The translations under genes and the position numbers were made by a program. Under the pieces are notes generated by a model, which did no database searches, was not told the DNA's origin, and saw only the letters and a list, made by a program, of their open reading frames with translations. Source: Rhyacophila brunnea (taxonomy: Eukaryota; Arthropoda; Insecta; Trichoptera; Rhyacophilidae). Taken from it: a stretch of DNA of 64,000 bases. Shown here one piece after another: positions 34,521 through 46,605 of the stretch (position 1 is the first letter of the stretch; every line of letters begins with the position of its first letter). The stretch lies in contig JAGYXB010001997.1 in the NCBI GenBank assembly GCA_022495005.1, positions 1 through 64,000 on the forward strand, written 5' to 3'.

Positions 34521-36637
34521 GTGGCTATATATAAGTACGTATGCTAGATTAAAGTTCAAGCCAATCCGATATATAGAACATGCATATAAAGCACAAAGAA
34601 ATTAGCATTATGCCTGGGCATGTCAAATTGCAATTACCCCATAACATTTTTTCGAGACTTACCAACTTTTGGCAGTACCTTTAAGTAAAAATTTTATTAT
34701 TCAGTTAATTGTAATTTACACGTACAGTTTGTAATTGACCCCTGTTGAACCCAATATGTGTCAGCGTTATTCATGGGCTATCATATGGGTATTAACAGAT
34801 CAAGTATCATCACATCTAACTAAAATAAGCTATGAATGCCATCTACTTGTGAAATTAAAAACAAATTTACAATCAAAAATTTTCCATGTCACCTTGGCAG
34901 ACTTTTAAATTAAGTGCCATTGCGCCAATTACTACAATTTAAATTATCTCAGTTGATGTAGGTATAAATGCAGTCCAATTATTATTATCGAATATCATTT
35001 TCTTAAACTGTTATTTTTTTATTTATCATCTCACAGCAGTGCTTCCTGCCATCACATTTTATGTCAATTATAATATGGAATATTAAAAAGGTGTAATAAT
35101 AATTGAAGTCTTGAGGATTAAAACAGTGAGTTAGCAGCGTACACATCACCACATACTTATTTATGTGTGAAACAGGGGCACAAACAGACATGTAACGGTT
35201 TTGTTAGAATTAAAAGGATGTTATTCCTTACAATTGGATCACACTCCATATACTTCTGTGACATATTAGAAACTACTACAGTATAAGAAACACTAAAAAA
35301 TGAATGAACCTAAAGCAATAATTTCCCTGAAAAGTAATTATGGATCATCTGAGAAGAACTCGGAATGTAGAATTTACAATCGCATATTTAACTTTGAAGT
35401 CAATTTATTTAACCCAATCATTGGTGCACCTGCATTATTTTAACCCTGATTTCTGTAAAAAAAAACTAAAATCATCATTTATGGCACGGCACTATAGGCA
35501 CTGTAACCCTTGGCGGGTCTTATCCTCCACTAAAAACTTTTTCCATCCTGAATGATACAGCGCTGACGATTTCCAGTTTCTTAAAAAACTATAGTTCACG
35601 GCTATTTTTTCATAATAAATACTTGCCATATTAGTTGTAAAAGTATGGTACAACTAAATATTTTATATTTCATACGGAAATTAAATTATAGCACGGCTGG
35701 TGACACAGTCAACATAGTCTTCTTAAGTACCTATATATTTTGTTCATTTTACATTCAGATTAAGTTAAATAAACAGATGTAGTATTACCATACAAAAATG
35801 AAAACAAGCAATGAATGAATAGTTTACCAATTCCGAGAATCAAAATCGCTAAACACATCAGGACATGTGATGATGCGATTTTTTCGTAATGAACAATTCG
35901 TCATAACCAGTCAATTCAAATGGCATTCAAAAAGTTATCTTGTTTTCAATCAACCTATAGTCTGTACTTGATTATACATTTTTTCTAAAAAAAATAGCAT
36001 AAAATCTTACATACCAACAAAAAATATTTTTTTCTATTACGAAGTGTGATTATTTTTTTATGGCGGGAAATAATATTAGTTTTGAAATTTATCATAAATT
36101 ACGCACAGCCAGCAGCATCGTGTTGCTCTACCGTAAATAATTTAAACTATAAACCTTTCTTTAATAATATATTTTTTATATTCATATAGATACTTTTACC
36201 AACTGTCAATTTTGGAGTAGTACGTAGGTGCAGGTGACTCCAAATGTTGACGGCAGAACACAACCTACCGACTAGATTCAAAATAATCTTTTTTATGTAG
36301 GTATATGTATATAAATAAATTTTGTTATAATGTTGTATAATATTCTTCATGGATACTGATTGCGCTTATTCAATCGTTCTCGATGATGTTGATAATGAAT
36401 AAAAAAATCACTAGATCATCAATAACAATTATATAGCATTTTTATTCTTTGTTATCTGCAAAAGAGCTTGCCGATATTCATAATATTATAGATATATTGC
36501 GTAAACACTAATTTTATTTAAATAGAACTATTTTATTATCTCAGCTTGTAAATATAAAATTTTATGTAACAAATGTCATCATACAACGGTGCCTAGGGCT
36601 GTCATATCGAAAGAAAAAGTGTCGATATCGTATCTGT

Positions 36638-36887
36638 GGGTCTATTCCATACACAAGACTGCTTTCATTGGTAGTTTATCATATTTGTATTGAGGTATTA
36701 TAATTGATACAATAAGTTAACCGTCTAAACTGGCAAAACTGTCTATCTCGCTTTAAAAGTTAACACAGCCAAGAGAGGGGCTGTTAAAACATAGCACTTT
36801 TTGACAGTTTTGACAGCTTATTGTAACAAATAACTGTCTCAATACATAAATATGATAAAATAGCCGCCTTGTGTATAGAATAGACCT
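36638..36887. repeat. Palindromic TIR element
   Basis: The ends GGTCTATTCCATACACAAG and CTTGTGTATAGAATAGACC are inverted, and the arms continue (ATCATATTTGTATTGAGG against CTCAATACATAAATATGAT). The inner part around GACAGTTTTGACAG is also partly self-complementary. About 250 bp, non-coding. Confidence 0.65.
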
Positions 36888-37330
36888 GCTGAAGAATGTA
36901 TTGGTATCAAATGATGCCTGTGTCCGCAAGGAATTCATTTCTAAAATAAAATCGCAAAATCAGTATATAATGCTATAATAGCCGTCGAAAGTAAATATCG
37001 ATCAAAAAGTACCAATACATTTTTGATGGCCTTAGTGGTACCCGAGAGGTACTAAACGATTACAGGGACACTGGATAGATGAACTCATAAAGTTCAGAGA
37101 AAGTGCAGCAAAGAACCGAGAATAGGGGAGGTCTTCATCCAGCCGTGGATCGACCTCGGGCTGATGATACTATTCGTGTGCCACATTCGACTTTATGATT
37201 GTTTATTTAAATATTCTAAATAATGATGGTGTATTTCTGTTTTATAATAGATGTGATAATAATATGTCCTATGAGCTACATTTTTAATAGTAAATGCTTC
37301 AGTTCTGGTACAAGTCGAACATATTCGAAA

Positions 37331-37682
37331 TGGTATCAGCGCTCGAAATGGAATATTTTACGAACCGGAGCGCTCAATATTTTGTTTGTGTATTTTATAA
37401 AAAATAAGTGTTTTATGCCATGTCCACATTGGCAACAAGTTGCTGGCAACCTCATTAAATTTCGATTAAAATAATTTTTGGTCAAAAAAATTTTGATAAT
37501 TATCGTGAAATTTAATGAGGTTACCAGTGTGGACAAACTTTTAGATTTTTACTTTAAATGGAAAATCTAGCTCACTGTCAAATTAATATGTCCACGAGAC
37601 GGAGCGATAATGTTGGTGATTTTACGAACCGGAATGGCGCTCTGGTGCGTTCCAGTCCATTTCGAGCCCTGAATGGTACCTA
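37331..37682. repeat. Inverted-repeat element with a nested foldback
   Basis: GCTCGAAATGGA near 37341 and TCCATTTCGAGC near 37656 are inverted, as are the outer GGTATC/GGTACC ends. ATTTTACGAACCGGA also occurs twice in direct orientation. Inside, GTCCACATTGGCAACAAG to CCAGTGTGGAC (37418-37537) forms a second hairpin with ACCTCATTAAATTTCG arms. Confidence 0.5.
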
Positions 37683-38201
37683 TGTAGTAATTAATAAAAC
37701 GTCATCGATTTGTAACAAAATCATTTTTCATTCGTATACTTGTGTAATAATTTTTGAAATGTTTTGATTAAGTGAGTCATATTATATTATGTTGAAATGC
37801 TTGCGTTTTTTGATAAATGCAGGGGATAATGTGGTGAAGTTGATTACAAATTGATCTCGTCTGAATAAGCTTGAACAATCTTTAAACTTGGTCGGAAAGA
37901 TATCTGTTATTCTTTTTTTTAAGAATACAATAAGACATAAGGCCCAATGACAGTAGTGTAGTACTAACAGTGAAACAATCACAAAACACCGTATATTGGT
38001 AATTTGGTTATTATTGTTTGTAATTTATATCCATCAATCAGTTAGTTAAATGCAAGTCCATAAGTCTTTTTTCAGCTTCACTTTCATATATTCAGGTTCC
38101 ATCTCATAGGGAAGGTTTTCTTCAACGTCTTTGATACAGAGGAATGGAAATTTTTATCAATAATATTGGAACGGCTGTGTTTGAATGTCTCCCCAATTTT
38201 A

Positions 38202-38608
38202 TTACTTAAAGGTACCAACATAAGCCAACGGTAAAAGTTCAGACAATTTCATACAGAGAACATCTTTCATGTCCGGTTTGCACATGTAAACGTCAAATGA
38301 CAGATTATCTCCACTGAACTCAGACAACACCTGTCTGCATACACCGCATGGGGAAGTAAACATGTCTGCCTGGAATGCCACAACGGCTACTGCAGTGAAC
38401 TTCGTGTGGCCTTCACTCACGGCCTTGCACACGGCAGTTCTTTCCGCACACACTGTAGGACTGAACACATTACTCTCCACATTGCAGCCCCCGAAGACCA
38501 GATTACTGTCAGTTTTGAGAGCTGCTCCCACTTGGAACGATGAATACGGACAATAGGCATATTCTCTTGATAGCGCAGCGAGTTTGATTAGTTCTTGAAC
38601 GTTTTTAT
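38202..38608 (-). CDS. CDA: Cytidine deaminase exon 2 (catalytic domain)
   Basis: The acceptor on the minus strand is TTATGCTTTTCAG just above 38608. The exon carries the whole catalytic core and ends with TAA at 38202-38204. Confidence 0.95.
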
Positions 38609-41600
38609 CTGAAAAGCATAAAAATGAATTAGTATTATAGTTGTGTGTATATATTGTTGTCCGAGCGGTAATGTGCCGACTTCCTAATTTCATAGGTCCC
38701 AAGTCTGGCAAAGTTACATACAAGAGTATAGACCTAATTGGTTGAGTATGTGACCAACGTCTATTTTTTGTAGAAACAAGGACTCATGATCAAACATGGT
38801 GAGTACCTATTGGCCATATAGCTGATTCTCGATTTACTAGAGTCATGTTAACCTAGCAGTAGATGAATAAACAGGAAGAAATATATGTATAAACACAATT
38901 TTTGCACCCCTGTCAATTAAATTCGAAAAAATATTTTATATGCATTTGCAGTGGCGGCTCCAAGTCATTTTAGATAGAGAGGTCAGCCATGAATAAAATT
39001 AGTACCTATATTGTACATACCATATTATTTATAGTATGAAACAGTGAAATTAGTGTATTATGTGTAGTCCAGATCAAGATACAGAATAATTTTTTTGAAA
39101 AAAGTTTTTCATACTCATTACATGAACATTTTTTTTTATTCAATATTCGTTTGTTCACATACAGAGCTATCTTGGTTTGGACTAGGAATTATCAGGGCTG
39201 CCTTACAGGGCAGTGGCGAAGAGTGGAGGTAGGCTGTGGAAATTCGTGCATATAAACATTGTCAGTCATATTTTATATTAATTGTATTCATTGAACTAAG
39301 GGCTCAGACACAAGACTTTTTTTCACCATGTGATTTATGCAATTGTTTGTTTGAAACTACATCCTAATCTAAGTGTTTGACTATTTATTCTTGCCAGAGG
39401 ATATTTAATTTCAAATGTAACTTTTAATATTTGATATAAAGAATAAAAAAACAATACAAATTTAAAACAGATCTCGCGGGACACATCAAAAAGTCACGCG
39501 GGATATAATTGGCCCGCGGGACACACTTTATGAATCCCTGATTTAGACTTAGGAATAATAGTGTTACAAAAGTATTTTTTTTACTAATATAAGTGTCTAT
39601 GAGTTCTATGACTACTCGTTTTCGTACCTACTATGGGCTATCTTGCTAAGATATCATAGATTAGATTATGAGATACATAGATAGTACAGACACATACTTG
39701 TTGAGAAATAAAATATAGGTACATAATATTATAACTAATATTATAGAAACTAGTTAAGTAGGTATACATATTGGTTTTTTTAAACAACTGGAACCGAAGT
39801 TCCAATTTTTAATTTGATGGAACTGAACCTTTAAAAATAAGATTGAGAGCTCTGGTACCTACAAGCACTACTAAAGACAGGACAGGGTTTCATTTGAGCA
39901 CTACGACATACTATAAAATAATTCAAGTAGGTATGTAGGTACCTATATTTTATTCTAAAACATCAAACTCTGGGAACACACGGCATTGCAGTGGACATGC
40001 GTCGCAGGTCTTATTTGATTCCAATTGCATCCGAATAGAATCGTCAATTATTAGCTAAAACAAATCCAATTGGTGATTCCAATCAGATGCAATCGACGCG
40101 TGTCGACTGCATTGCCGTGTGTCTGCAGCCTTAGTAGTCGCTTTCCACTTTACAAGCCAGACAGTCTAGCCCAAAAGATTCTAATAGGGCCTAATAGAAT
40201 CTCATAACAAAAATAGTGTGGCCATAATCTAATAAAGCGGTTTTAAATATTTTTATTGAAAATGTATGGTTTTTTTTTAAAAGTCGTCTACTAAAGCCAA
40301 TTCTATTAATTGATGTCTCTCACTCATTGGACAGTCAATTAATTATTGTTTCCAATTTGTCACCAATATGCAAAGGAACTTGAAATTGTGTGCCATATTC
40401 TAATTGGAATCTTAATAGGTACTTGTTGGGAAAATGATCTGAGTGCAAAATTTAATAATAATATCGACCGTGTTTAGGAAAAAGGGTGTAACTCTCACAG
40501 AACAAATTTGACAGGAGGGGCAAAAGACCTTTTTTGAATGATTTTGGCTCAATATAAAAAAATGGGCACAGACATTGGGTGCATGATTGATGATTTGGGG
40601 TAATATCTTTTCGATCTAATAATAATTAAAGTTTGTTATTACAGAAAAATCTATAAAATTGAGGGTAAATGCTTTTTTCCTCAAATTAAAACTTAATTAA
40701 AGCTCAATTAAAACCTGAATTTAGATAATAATTTGGTATTTGCGGCTTACTTCCTTTTTACAGAACGTGTATTTAGTTGTGGGTAGACATTGTTAATATT
40801 ATCGAATAAAAGCACTTTTGGAAGAATCGAGGGTTACGCCCTTTTTCCTAAACAAAGTCGATATGTATTAATTATAATGTCATGAATTGCGTTAAAAATT
40901 TGAGTGATAGATACCTATCTTAGTTAGACTTCTATCAGTTACAGGTATGTATCTAATAAGATTTACCTTAACACAATAGTATGTTTGAAATCTTATTAAA
41001 TTATCGTCTCCACATTAAAATCTGTTTGCTTATTTTAAAATTTAAAAATAATCGATAAACGTGATGTTTGAACTGCATAATTTTATTATGATGATAAGAA
41101 AATTTTGTTGAATTTTATGAAAACATTCGTTGGAACAATATGTTCATTTATATTCACCATACTTTTCTGATACATATTATATCAACTTCAAATATTAGCC
41201 CGATTGATAACACAGTAGTTAATAAAATAATAACCCTCAACAAGAACCAATTTTGATTTTCATATTTTCGTGAATTTAATTTTTCTATATATTTATGAAA
41301 ATGAATTCACTATGTTCGTTGACATATTTTACAACGTTTTTCTTAGCTCGTATTCTTATTTGTCCGGTGGTTCTTTGTCCTGTACAAATCTTGCAATTGC
41401 TTTTTAACTAACTTCCCGACTAGCTAGACATTTGAAACTTTTAGAATACATCAGAACACGATGCCAATGCACTTTTTAATACTTTTAGCCATCTTTAAGT
41501 AGAATTAAATTCATTTTCAGTTAATTCTGTTTTGTATGAAAAGTTATTTCGACACCATTATTGGTTGCTAGGGCCTGGGGTCCTAGCAACTAAATTATTA

Positions 41601-42074
41601 ATATGTACCTACGTGCGTTACTATGGAAATCGATATGACATTTCAGTATTATTTCTATCAAGTACATTTTTTTTGATCGTTTAAGCTAGTCAAGTCAAGT
41701 TTATATGAATCAACAGAAAATTTAAAAACGTTGTATCTATATAAAATGTTCTTTTTATCTTGTAATTATTTATTAGTAATATTGTGAGAATATACATACA
41801 TAGCATAAAAATATATTTTAGTGAATGCACACAATAAGTTGTATTTCCTAATCAAACTTGAGCTTTCTACATTACACGTAGAAAAACAAGAATGTGCAAT
41901 GGAATAATAATAATTATTGGCGGCACTATAAATTATGCCGTTTTTCCCGGGAACGGAATATTAATACTAACGTTCATGTTTTCTTTGAATGCGTGGTAAA
42001 AATGAGAAAAAAAATATAAATAACTTACCCAAACTTTCAAAGGCAACAATTCGTTTTTTATCATAATCCGCCAT
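38202..42074 (-). CDS. CDA: Cytidine deaminase, complete, 2 coding exons
   Basis: On the minus strand exon 1 (42074 down to 42029) and exon 2 (38608 down to 38202) join in phase to 150 aa, a normal length for the small tetrameric cytidine deaminases. The enzyme turns cytidine and deoxycytidine into uridine and deoxyuridine in pyrimidine salvage in the cytosol. The CAERTA box (Cys69, catalytic Glu71) and PCGVCRQ (Cys103, Cys106) give the three zinc ligands and the proton shuttle, all intact, as is the substrate-side YCPYSSFQVGAAL. The start MADYDKKRIVAFESL is encoded by the tiny first exon. An open frame runs upstream of exon 2 to 38723, but it reads through an acceptor into a SINE and is not part of the protein. 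The gene is convergent with TOR and divergent from UBE4B. Confidence 0.93.
38660..38810 (+). repeat. tRNA-derived SINE, fragment
   Basis: CCGAGCGGTAATGTGCCGAC, AGGTCCCAAGTCTGGCAAAG, GAGTATAGACCTAATTGGTT and GATCAAACATGGT follow the order of the plus-oriented copy at 32480. It overlaps the spurious upstream extension of the cytidine deaminase frame. Confidence 0.5.
39211..39300. repeat. hAT foldback family, end fragment (copy E)
   Basis: CAGTGGCGAAGAGTGGAGGT followed by AGGCTGTGGAAATTCG and later CATTGAACTAAG matches the left end of the family at 3505, 12789 and 28169. It stops at GGGCTCAGACACAAGAC, which looks like the start of a Harbinger-type palindrome. Confidence 0.6.
39970..40132. repeat. 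PIF/Harbinger-like palindromic MITE, copy 2
   Basis: GAACACACGGCATTGCAGT and ACTGCATTGCCGTGTGTC are inverted ends, with ATTCCAATTGCATC and its complement inside. It is related to 29424-29574 and 44698-44888. No clean TTA duplication is visible at the left edge. Confidence 0.55.
40461..40864. repeat. TIR element in the cytidine deaminase intron
   Basis: ATATCGACCGTGTTTAGGAA and CCTAAACAAAGTCGATAT, with AAAGGGTGTAACTCTC against GAGGGTTACGCCCTTT just inside, are inverted ends of a 404-bp non-coding element. Confidence 0.65.
42029..42074 (-). CDS. CDA: Cytidine deaminase exon 1 (start codon exon)
   Basis: The ATG (complement of 42072-42074) has A at -3. The exon encodes 15 residues plus one base and ends at a GTAAGT donor. 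Another frame from a nearby ATG would meet exon 2 out of phase, so this frame is preferred. Confidence 0.8.
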
Positions 42075-42917
42075 AATTCAATAGAGACGAAATTATTATT
42101 GCAAACGGCACCGATATAAGACAATATGAACTACTAAACAGCACCTCTGGAAGTCTACAGTATACTGATTCTTTGTCAAAGTCACTGTACGAACGAGACC
42201 AAATACATGCTTCCCACGATAATAATAACTTATCTGACAGACTAAAGAAAAGACATTTTATTTCAGGAATTAGAGGATCAGGATAGATGTCTACATAATC
42301 TCACTTAGATTTGTACCTAGTATGTGGATCAATAAATTTGATTTAAAATTCATTAGGTTATAATGGTACGTATAGGCATTTTGTAGATCGAGTAATCAAT
42401 CAGTATGTAAGTACATTTATTATGCTTGGCACTGGCGGATCCAGAAAATGGCCAAGGAGGGGGCATTCAGTTGGAAAATGTAATTTACAAAAAAATCATT
42501 TAACCTACATACAAAATATTGACTAGTAGTAATCTGTTATACCTATTCTATCAACGGTACGACATAATGCAGTGATCTCCAACCTTTTTGTTGTTAAGGG
42601 TTATTATTGATCATGTACCGCACGTGAAATTTTTAGTGTAGAGAGTTATGTTTATAAAAATATCTAGGTAACGAAATATTATGGTATCTTTAGAAAATTT
42701 CTAGAGATAATAAGATGGAATTAAATTTAAATCAAAGGCAACTTCAAATAATTCCCTACGCTACTAAGCTCCCGCAACGTATCAAATAATCAAATACTTC
42801 TACATTGTTTTAATACCAGTAATTAGTGCCATTAACCTTTCATGGCTCACTGCTAAGCAGGTGTTGACTGAAGGTGTTTGGAATGAAATAAATGGTTCAT
42901 TAGATATAATTTTTTTT

Positions 42918-43135
42918 CGACCATGTCCGATCCTAGTAAGATCATATGAGCGTCCACAGAGTAGAGGTTTGTATTAACAGATTTTTGTTTTTACGAGAAA
43001 TGGATGTCAGCCACTTGCTCAAGCTATTAGGTCCATACCCTGACTCATACACGAGTTGAAAAACAATACGTGTACTTGCCAGGTCCAGGATTCGAACCTG
43101 GGACCCACGGCGTTATAGGCCGATATTTAACAGGT
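42918..43135 (-). repeat. tRNA-derived SINE, copy beside mariner
   Basis: The order of blocks equals the copy at 268-490: GACCATGTCCGATCCTAGTA, CTCCACAGAG-like, ACGAGAAATGGATGTCAGCC, TTAGGTCCATACCCTGACTC and GGATTCGAACCTGGGACCC (the complement of a perfect T arm). Confidence 0.7.
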
Positions 43136-43156
43136 AATAGTAACAATGGTAACATA

Positions 43157-44105
43157 CGAGGGTGGGTCAATAATTCCTTAGAAAAAAGCATTAAAACAGT
43201 TTTTATTTTTGTATTTTTTTTTATTTCTCAACATAATCTCCTTGGAGCTCAATACACTTGGTTAGACGTTTCTCAATTTTTTTTAAACCGTCAGAAAAAT
43301 AAGTTTTCGGAAGGTCCTCAAAATAAGCATTTGTCCGATCGATGACTTCTTCATTTGAAAAAAAACGTTGTCCACTTAGCCATTTTTTTAAGTTTGGGAA
43401 AAGGAAAAAGTCACTGGGGGCTAAATCTGGCGAATACGGTGGGTGGTCGACCAATTCGAACTTCAATTCTTCAATTTTAGCCATTGATCGTAAACATGTG
43501 TGAACACGGGCATTGTCCTGATGAAAGAGGATTTTTTTCCTGTTTAAATGAGGCCGTTTTTCTTCAATTTTGTTTTTTAGCTGGTCCAATAAAGATGCAT
43601 AATAATCCCCTGTTATTGTTTTTCCTTTTTCCAAATAGTCAACGAAAATAATTTCACGTGCATCCCAAAATACAGTAGCCATAACCTTACCAGCTGATTT
43701 TACGGTTTCGCCTTCTTTGGACATGGTTCGCCTTTCGCAATCCACTGCTTTGACTGTTCTTTCGTCTCGGGAGTATAGTGGTGTATCCATGTTTCATCTA
43801 CAGTCACAAAGCGACGAAAAAATTCATCCCGATTGCGTTGCATGAGCGACAACAGGGCTTTAGAGGCCACCACCCTATTGCGTTTATTGTCGACTGTGAG
43901 CAAACGCGGCACCCATCTTGCAGAAATATTTTTCATGCCCAATTTGTCATGTAAAATAGAAATGACGCTACCTTTTGAGATCACTGTAACCTCAATTATC
44001 TCACTCAACTTTAATCTTCGGTCACTTAACACCATATCGTGGATTTTATTGATCATTTCTGGTGTAGTCACCTCTACAGGACGTCCTGAGCGTTTTCTTA
44101 AAATA
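43157..44105 (-). pseudogene. mariner (DD34D) transposon, frameshifted and 5'-truncated
   Basis: Two overlapping minus-strand frames (stops at 43700 and 43221) together read as the C-terminal two thirds of a mariner transposase. D1 is in TVDETWIHHYTPETK, D2 in FHQDNARVH and D3 in YSPDLAPSDFFLFP, with 34 residues between D2 and D3. A one-base loss near 43706 breaks the frame between the first D and the rest. About 100 N-terminal residues (the helix-turn-helix) and the TIR on that side are missing beyond about 44105. The other end, CGAGGGTGGGTCAATAATTCC after TA at 43155-43156, looks like the surviving TIR. It cannot be active. Confidence 0.88.
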
Positions 44106-44664
44106 AAAATACATATTCGAAAGTAGGTATAATATTTTTAAAAATAAGCCCCATATACATCAAAAAACTCGCCTGCCATGCAAATTTATTTAGTAAGTTG
44201 GTATATACCGACTATACTAAACTTATATTATAAATTTAAAAAAAAACATTGGTTGCGGGTTACGTAATTGTATATAGCTTGCAAGGGGTGAATTTATTAA
44301 TTGGTAGATACATTTTAAATCGTTATTAGAAAGGGTTTTACAACTCGAAACAACTGACAATTTAAATACATAGGTAACTAAAATACCGTAGATCAAACGA
44401 AAACTTTATTTCAAAACCATTATGATGGAGCTCTATCTTCAATCACGTAAACGCCAGTTCAAGTGTTATGAAAACATTTATTTGGTAAATTACTTTTTTA
44501 TATTTTTTGCTATGGCCCCAGAATCTGAAGTTCCGCTACTGACAAAATAGGTAGGTACCGAAATTGTTTTTATTTTACACAAAGCTACATTTTACTAAGT
44601 ACCTACATACTAAGGATACAATTTAATAATATTGAAAGTTGTTTCTATTTCAAAACGTGCACTG

Positions 44665-45519
44665 TAAAGCCGCGCATCCACTACGTTCGCGAACTGTAGG
44701 GCGCAGACACACGACGTTGCAGTCGACGTGCGCCGATGCAGGTCTTATTTGATTCTAATTGCATCCGATTAGCATCATCAATTGGATAAAATAAATCCAA
44801 TTGGTGGTTATAATCGGATGCAATTAGAATCAAATAAGACCCTGCGGCGACGCACGTCAAATGCAATGCCGTGTGTCTGCAGCCTAAGGCTGACCTCTCA
44901 AAAGGAGACGTGCTTTGCGAATACGGTCGCTCCGCAGTGTTCATCTGAACCATAGACTAATTGATCTGAACGTTAAGCGAACATATCCTGCTTTAATATT
45001 CATTCATTATTTGGTAGAAGATTATAAAAGGCTTCCACGTTTTTGGCGAGCAAATATCTACAAAATCGGGAATAAAGATGTTGGTTCTATTATTGGACTT
45101 GGATTGTCTTCGTCAAATTTTGAACATCTGCATAGTTTGCTAGCACCGCCAATCATGATAAATCCAAAGAACCGATACTAAATTCCGAATAAGCTGGTTT
45201 TAACCTTAAGATTTTTAGCCACCGTTGGTAGTCTTATTGTAATTAAGTCTGCAATGTGTATTTAAAATTGCGAAGCAAGCAATCAGCAAATTTATTCCTG
45301 AAGACCACTCCGTTACGAATTGTTACACAACGTACACACTACATGTCGCGGTTCACTGGCGTCCACAAACGCACTCAAACGCACTCCACCCGTCTTTGTG
45401 TTCGCGAAAAAACCGACAGCGTTCGGAACGCACTGTGTCGTTCGCGAACTGAACACGCTCGGAGCACGGGAACGTAACCACTAGAAACGATCGCGAGCAT
45501 AGTGGATACGCGGCTTTAA
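44665..45519. mobile_element. PIF/Harbinger relic with transposase remnant
   Basis: TAAAGCCGCGCATCCACTA (from 44665) and TAGTGGATACGCGGCTTTA (to 45519) are inverted ends. Between them a plus-strand frame (about 45000-45181) reads RFWRANIYKI and SSSNFEHLHSLLAPPI, resembling the N-terminal region of Harbinger transposases (NFxxLLxLVxPxI). The DDE part is absent. A second palindrome has inserted near the left end. The target duplication is unclear. Confidence 0.55.
44698..44888. repeat. PIF/Harbinger-like palindromic MITE, copy 3 (nested)
   Basis: GGGCGCAGACACACGACG and GTGTGTCTGCAGCC are the ends, with GTCTTATTTGATTCTAATTG and its inverted copy inside. It lies within the 44665-45519 element, close to its left TIR. 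Confidence 0.6.
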
Positions 45520-46581
45520 CTAATAATATTGCATAACATGGAATGTGCAGTACGCGCAGCGGCGATTTTCTTTGACTCAAATGACGCAACCGATTCGTCA
45601 GAAAATTTTAAAGGCGGCCTCCTACAACTAGTTATAAAATTAATAGTTACTGGAAACAAACGGAATTTAAACTTATATATTGTAATTATACCTATTTGCT
45701 TATGAAGTGGGTTAACTTAATCAAGTTGTAACAGAATAAAATATAAAATGTAAACGAGATCTCCTCAATATATTTGATTCGCCCACAAAGTTTATGTGTT
45801 TGGTTTGACCATGGGAATGCGGGATATATTAATTATGCATTCTATATATTTCTTCCGGTGTTTTTTGTTTTCAGTTAATTTCAATAATAATTGAATGAAA
45901 GTGCCTACCCATTTCTGTCGGGCTTGGCGACGTGGTGGCTGATTTTACTACCTCAGGTATTGAATGTTTTTTCATGAATTTTTCAATTTAGTTTTCAGGT
46001 TCCGAGGCCCCTATCAAGGGCTTTCGCCCTATGATAAATTCGGCCCTAGTAATAATATGCTTCACTGAACAATGAAATCTGGCATCAATTAAACGGAAAA
46101 AAAGGATATTTTTTAATATAGTTAGCCGTTTTTAAGCCGTTCGGTGAAGACAATTTTCAGGAAACGTGTGTCATAATTTTCTAATAATTCATTTTTGAAA
46201 AAACCGCTCTTATTTCGAACGTCAATAGATTCCCAATAGCAGAGATAGAGATAGAGAATGTATTTGTCATTATGCGATGAAAGAGAAAACACATCAGTAG
46301 TTGTAAATTGTACCACCAGGCGGCGACACTATTTACATGTGCTTAGAATGTGCAACACTTTGATTTCTCCAATGTACTGCGTATCAATATTTCACTAAAA
46401 AACTAGTCTAACTGTCGTAATTTTCTCAGACTCAGCTGTTGAGAGGTGACTGACTGGTCTGACGTATTCGATTGTGGACAAATAAAATAGTCAGTCAATA
46501 AGCGTTTGATAGTTAATTTAAAATTTCTCGCATGCAAGTATAATATAACCATTTATCTAAACTGATCGATTCTCCGCGAAG

Positions 46582-46605
46582 ATGAGCGAGCTCAGTCAGG
46601 AAGAG
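46582..46605 (+). CDS. UBE4B: UBE4B exon 1
   Basis: Eight codons (MSELSQEE) in good start context, with A at -3, end at the donor GTGAGG. The conserved IRRRRLARL follows directly from exon 2, which fixes this tiny exon. Confidence 0.85.

Larger units (their letters stand above)
32133..38201. other. Intergenic region between TOR and cytidine deaminase
   Basis: The two flanking genes converge on this region. It contains SINE copies, a hAT MITE, several inverted-repeat elements and a possible LINE tail (37020-37200), listed separately. I see no supported exon in it. Confidence 0.65.
38609..42028 (-). other. Cytidine deaminase intron 1
   Basis: This 3.4-kb intron holds a SINE copy, hAT end fragments at about 38949 (CAGTGGCGGCTCCAAG) and 39211, a Harbinger-like palindrome and a TIR element. 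No further exon is needed, because the flanking phases agree. Confidence 0.8.
42075..46581. other. Intergenic region between cytidine deaminase and UBE4B
   Basis: The two genes are divergent, so both promoters must lie here, but I see no clear core promoter motif. The region holds hAT end fragments (CTGGCGGATCCAG near 42434; CAGTGATCTCCAACCTTTTT near 42572), a SINE, a broken mariner and a Harbinger relic with a nested palindrome. Confidence 0.7.

Noticed and set aside
38609..38723. N-terminal extension of the cytidine deaminase frame
   Set aside because: It crosses a good acceptor (TTTTCAG) and consists of SINE sequence; exon 1 at 42029-42074 gives a standard start in phase.
42572..42855. 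Complete hAT element between CAGTGATCTCCAACC and a CTCACTG end
   Set aside because: The left end is convincing, but the supposed right end pairs over few bases and the flanks give no 8-bp duplication, so only an end fragment is supported.
45256..45477. 73-codon plus-strand frame near the Harbinger relic end
   Set aside because: It overlaps the inner TIR region (TTCGCGAAC repeats) and has no similarity to transposase; probably non-coding.
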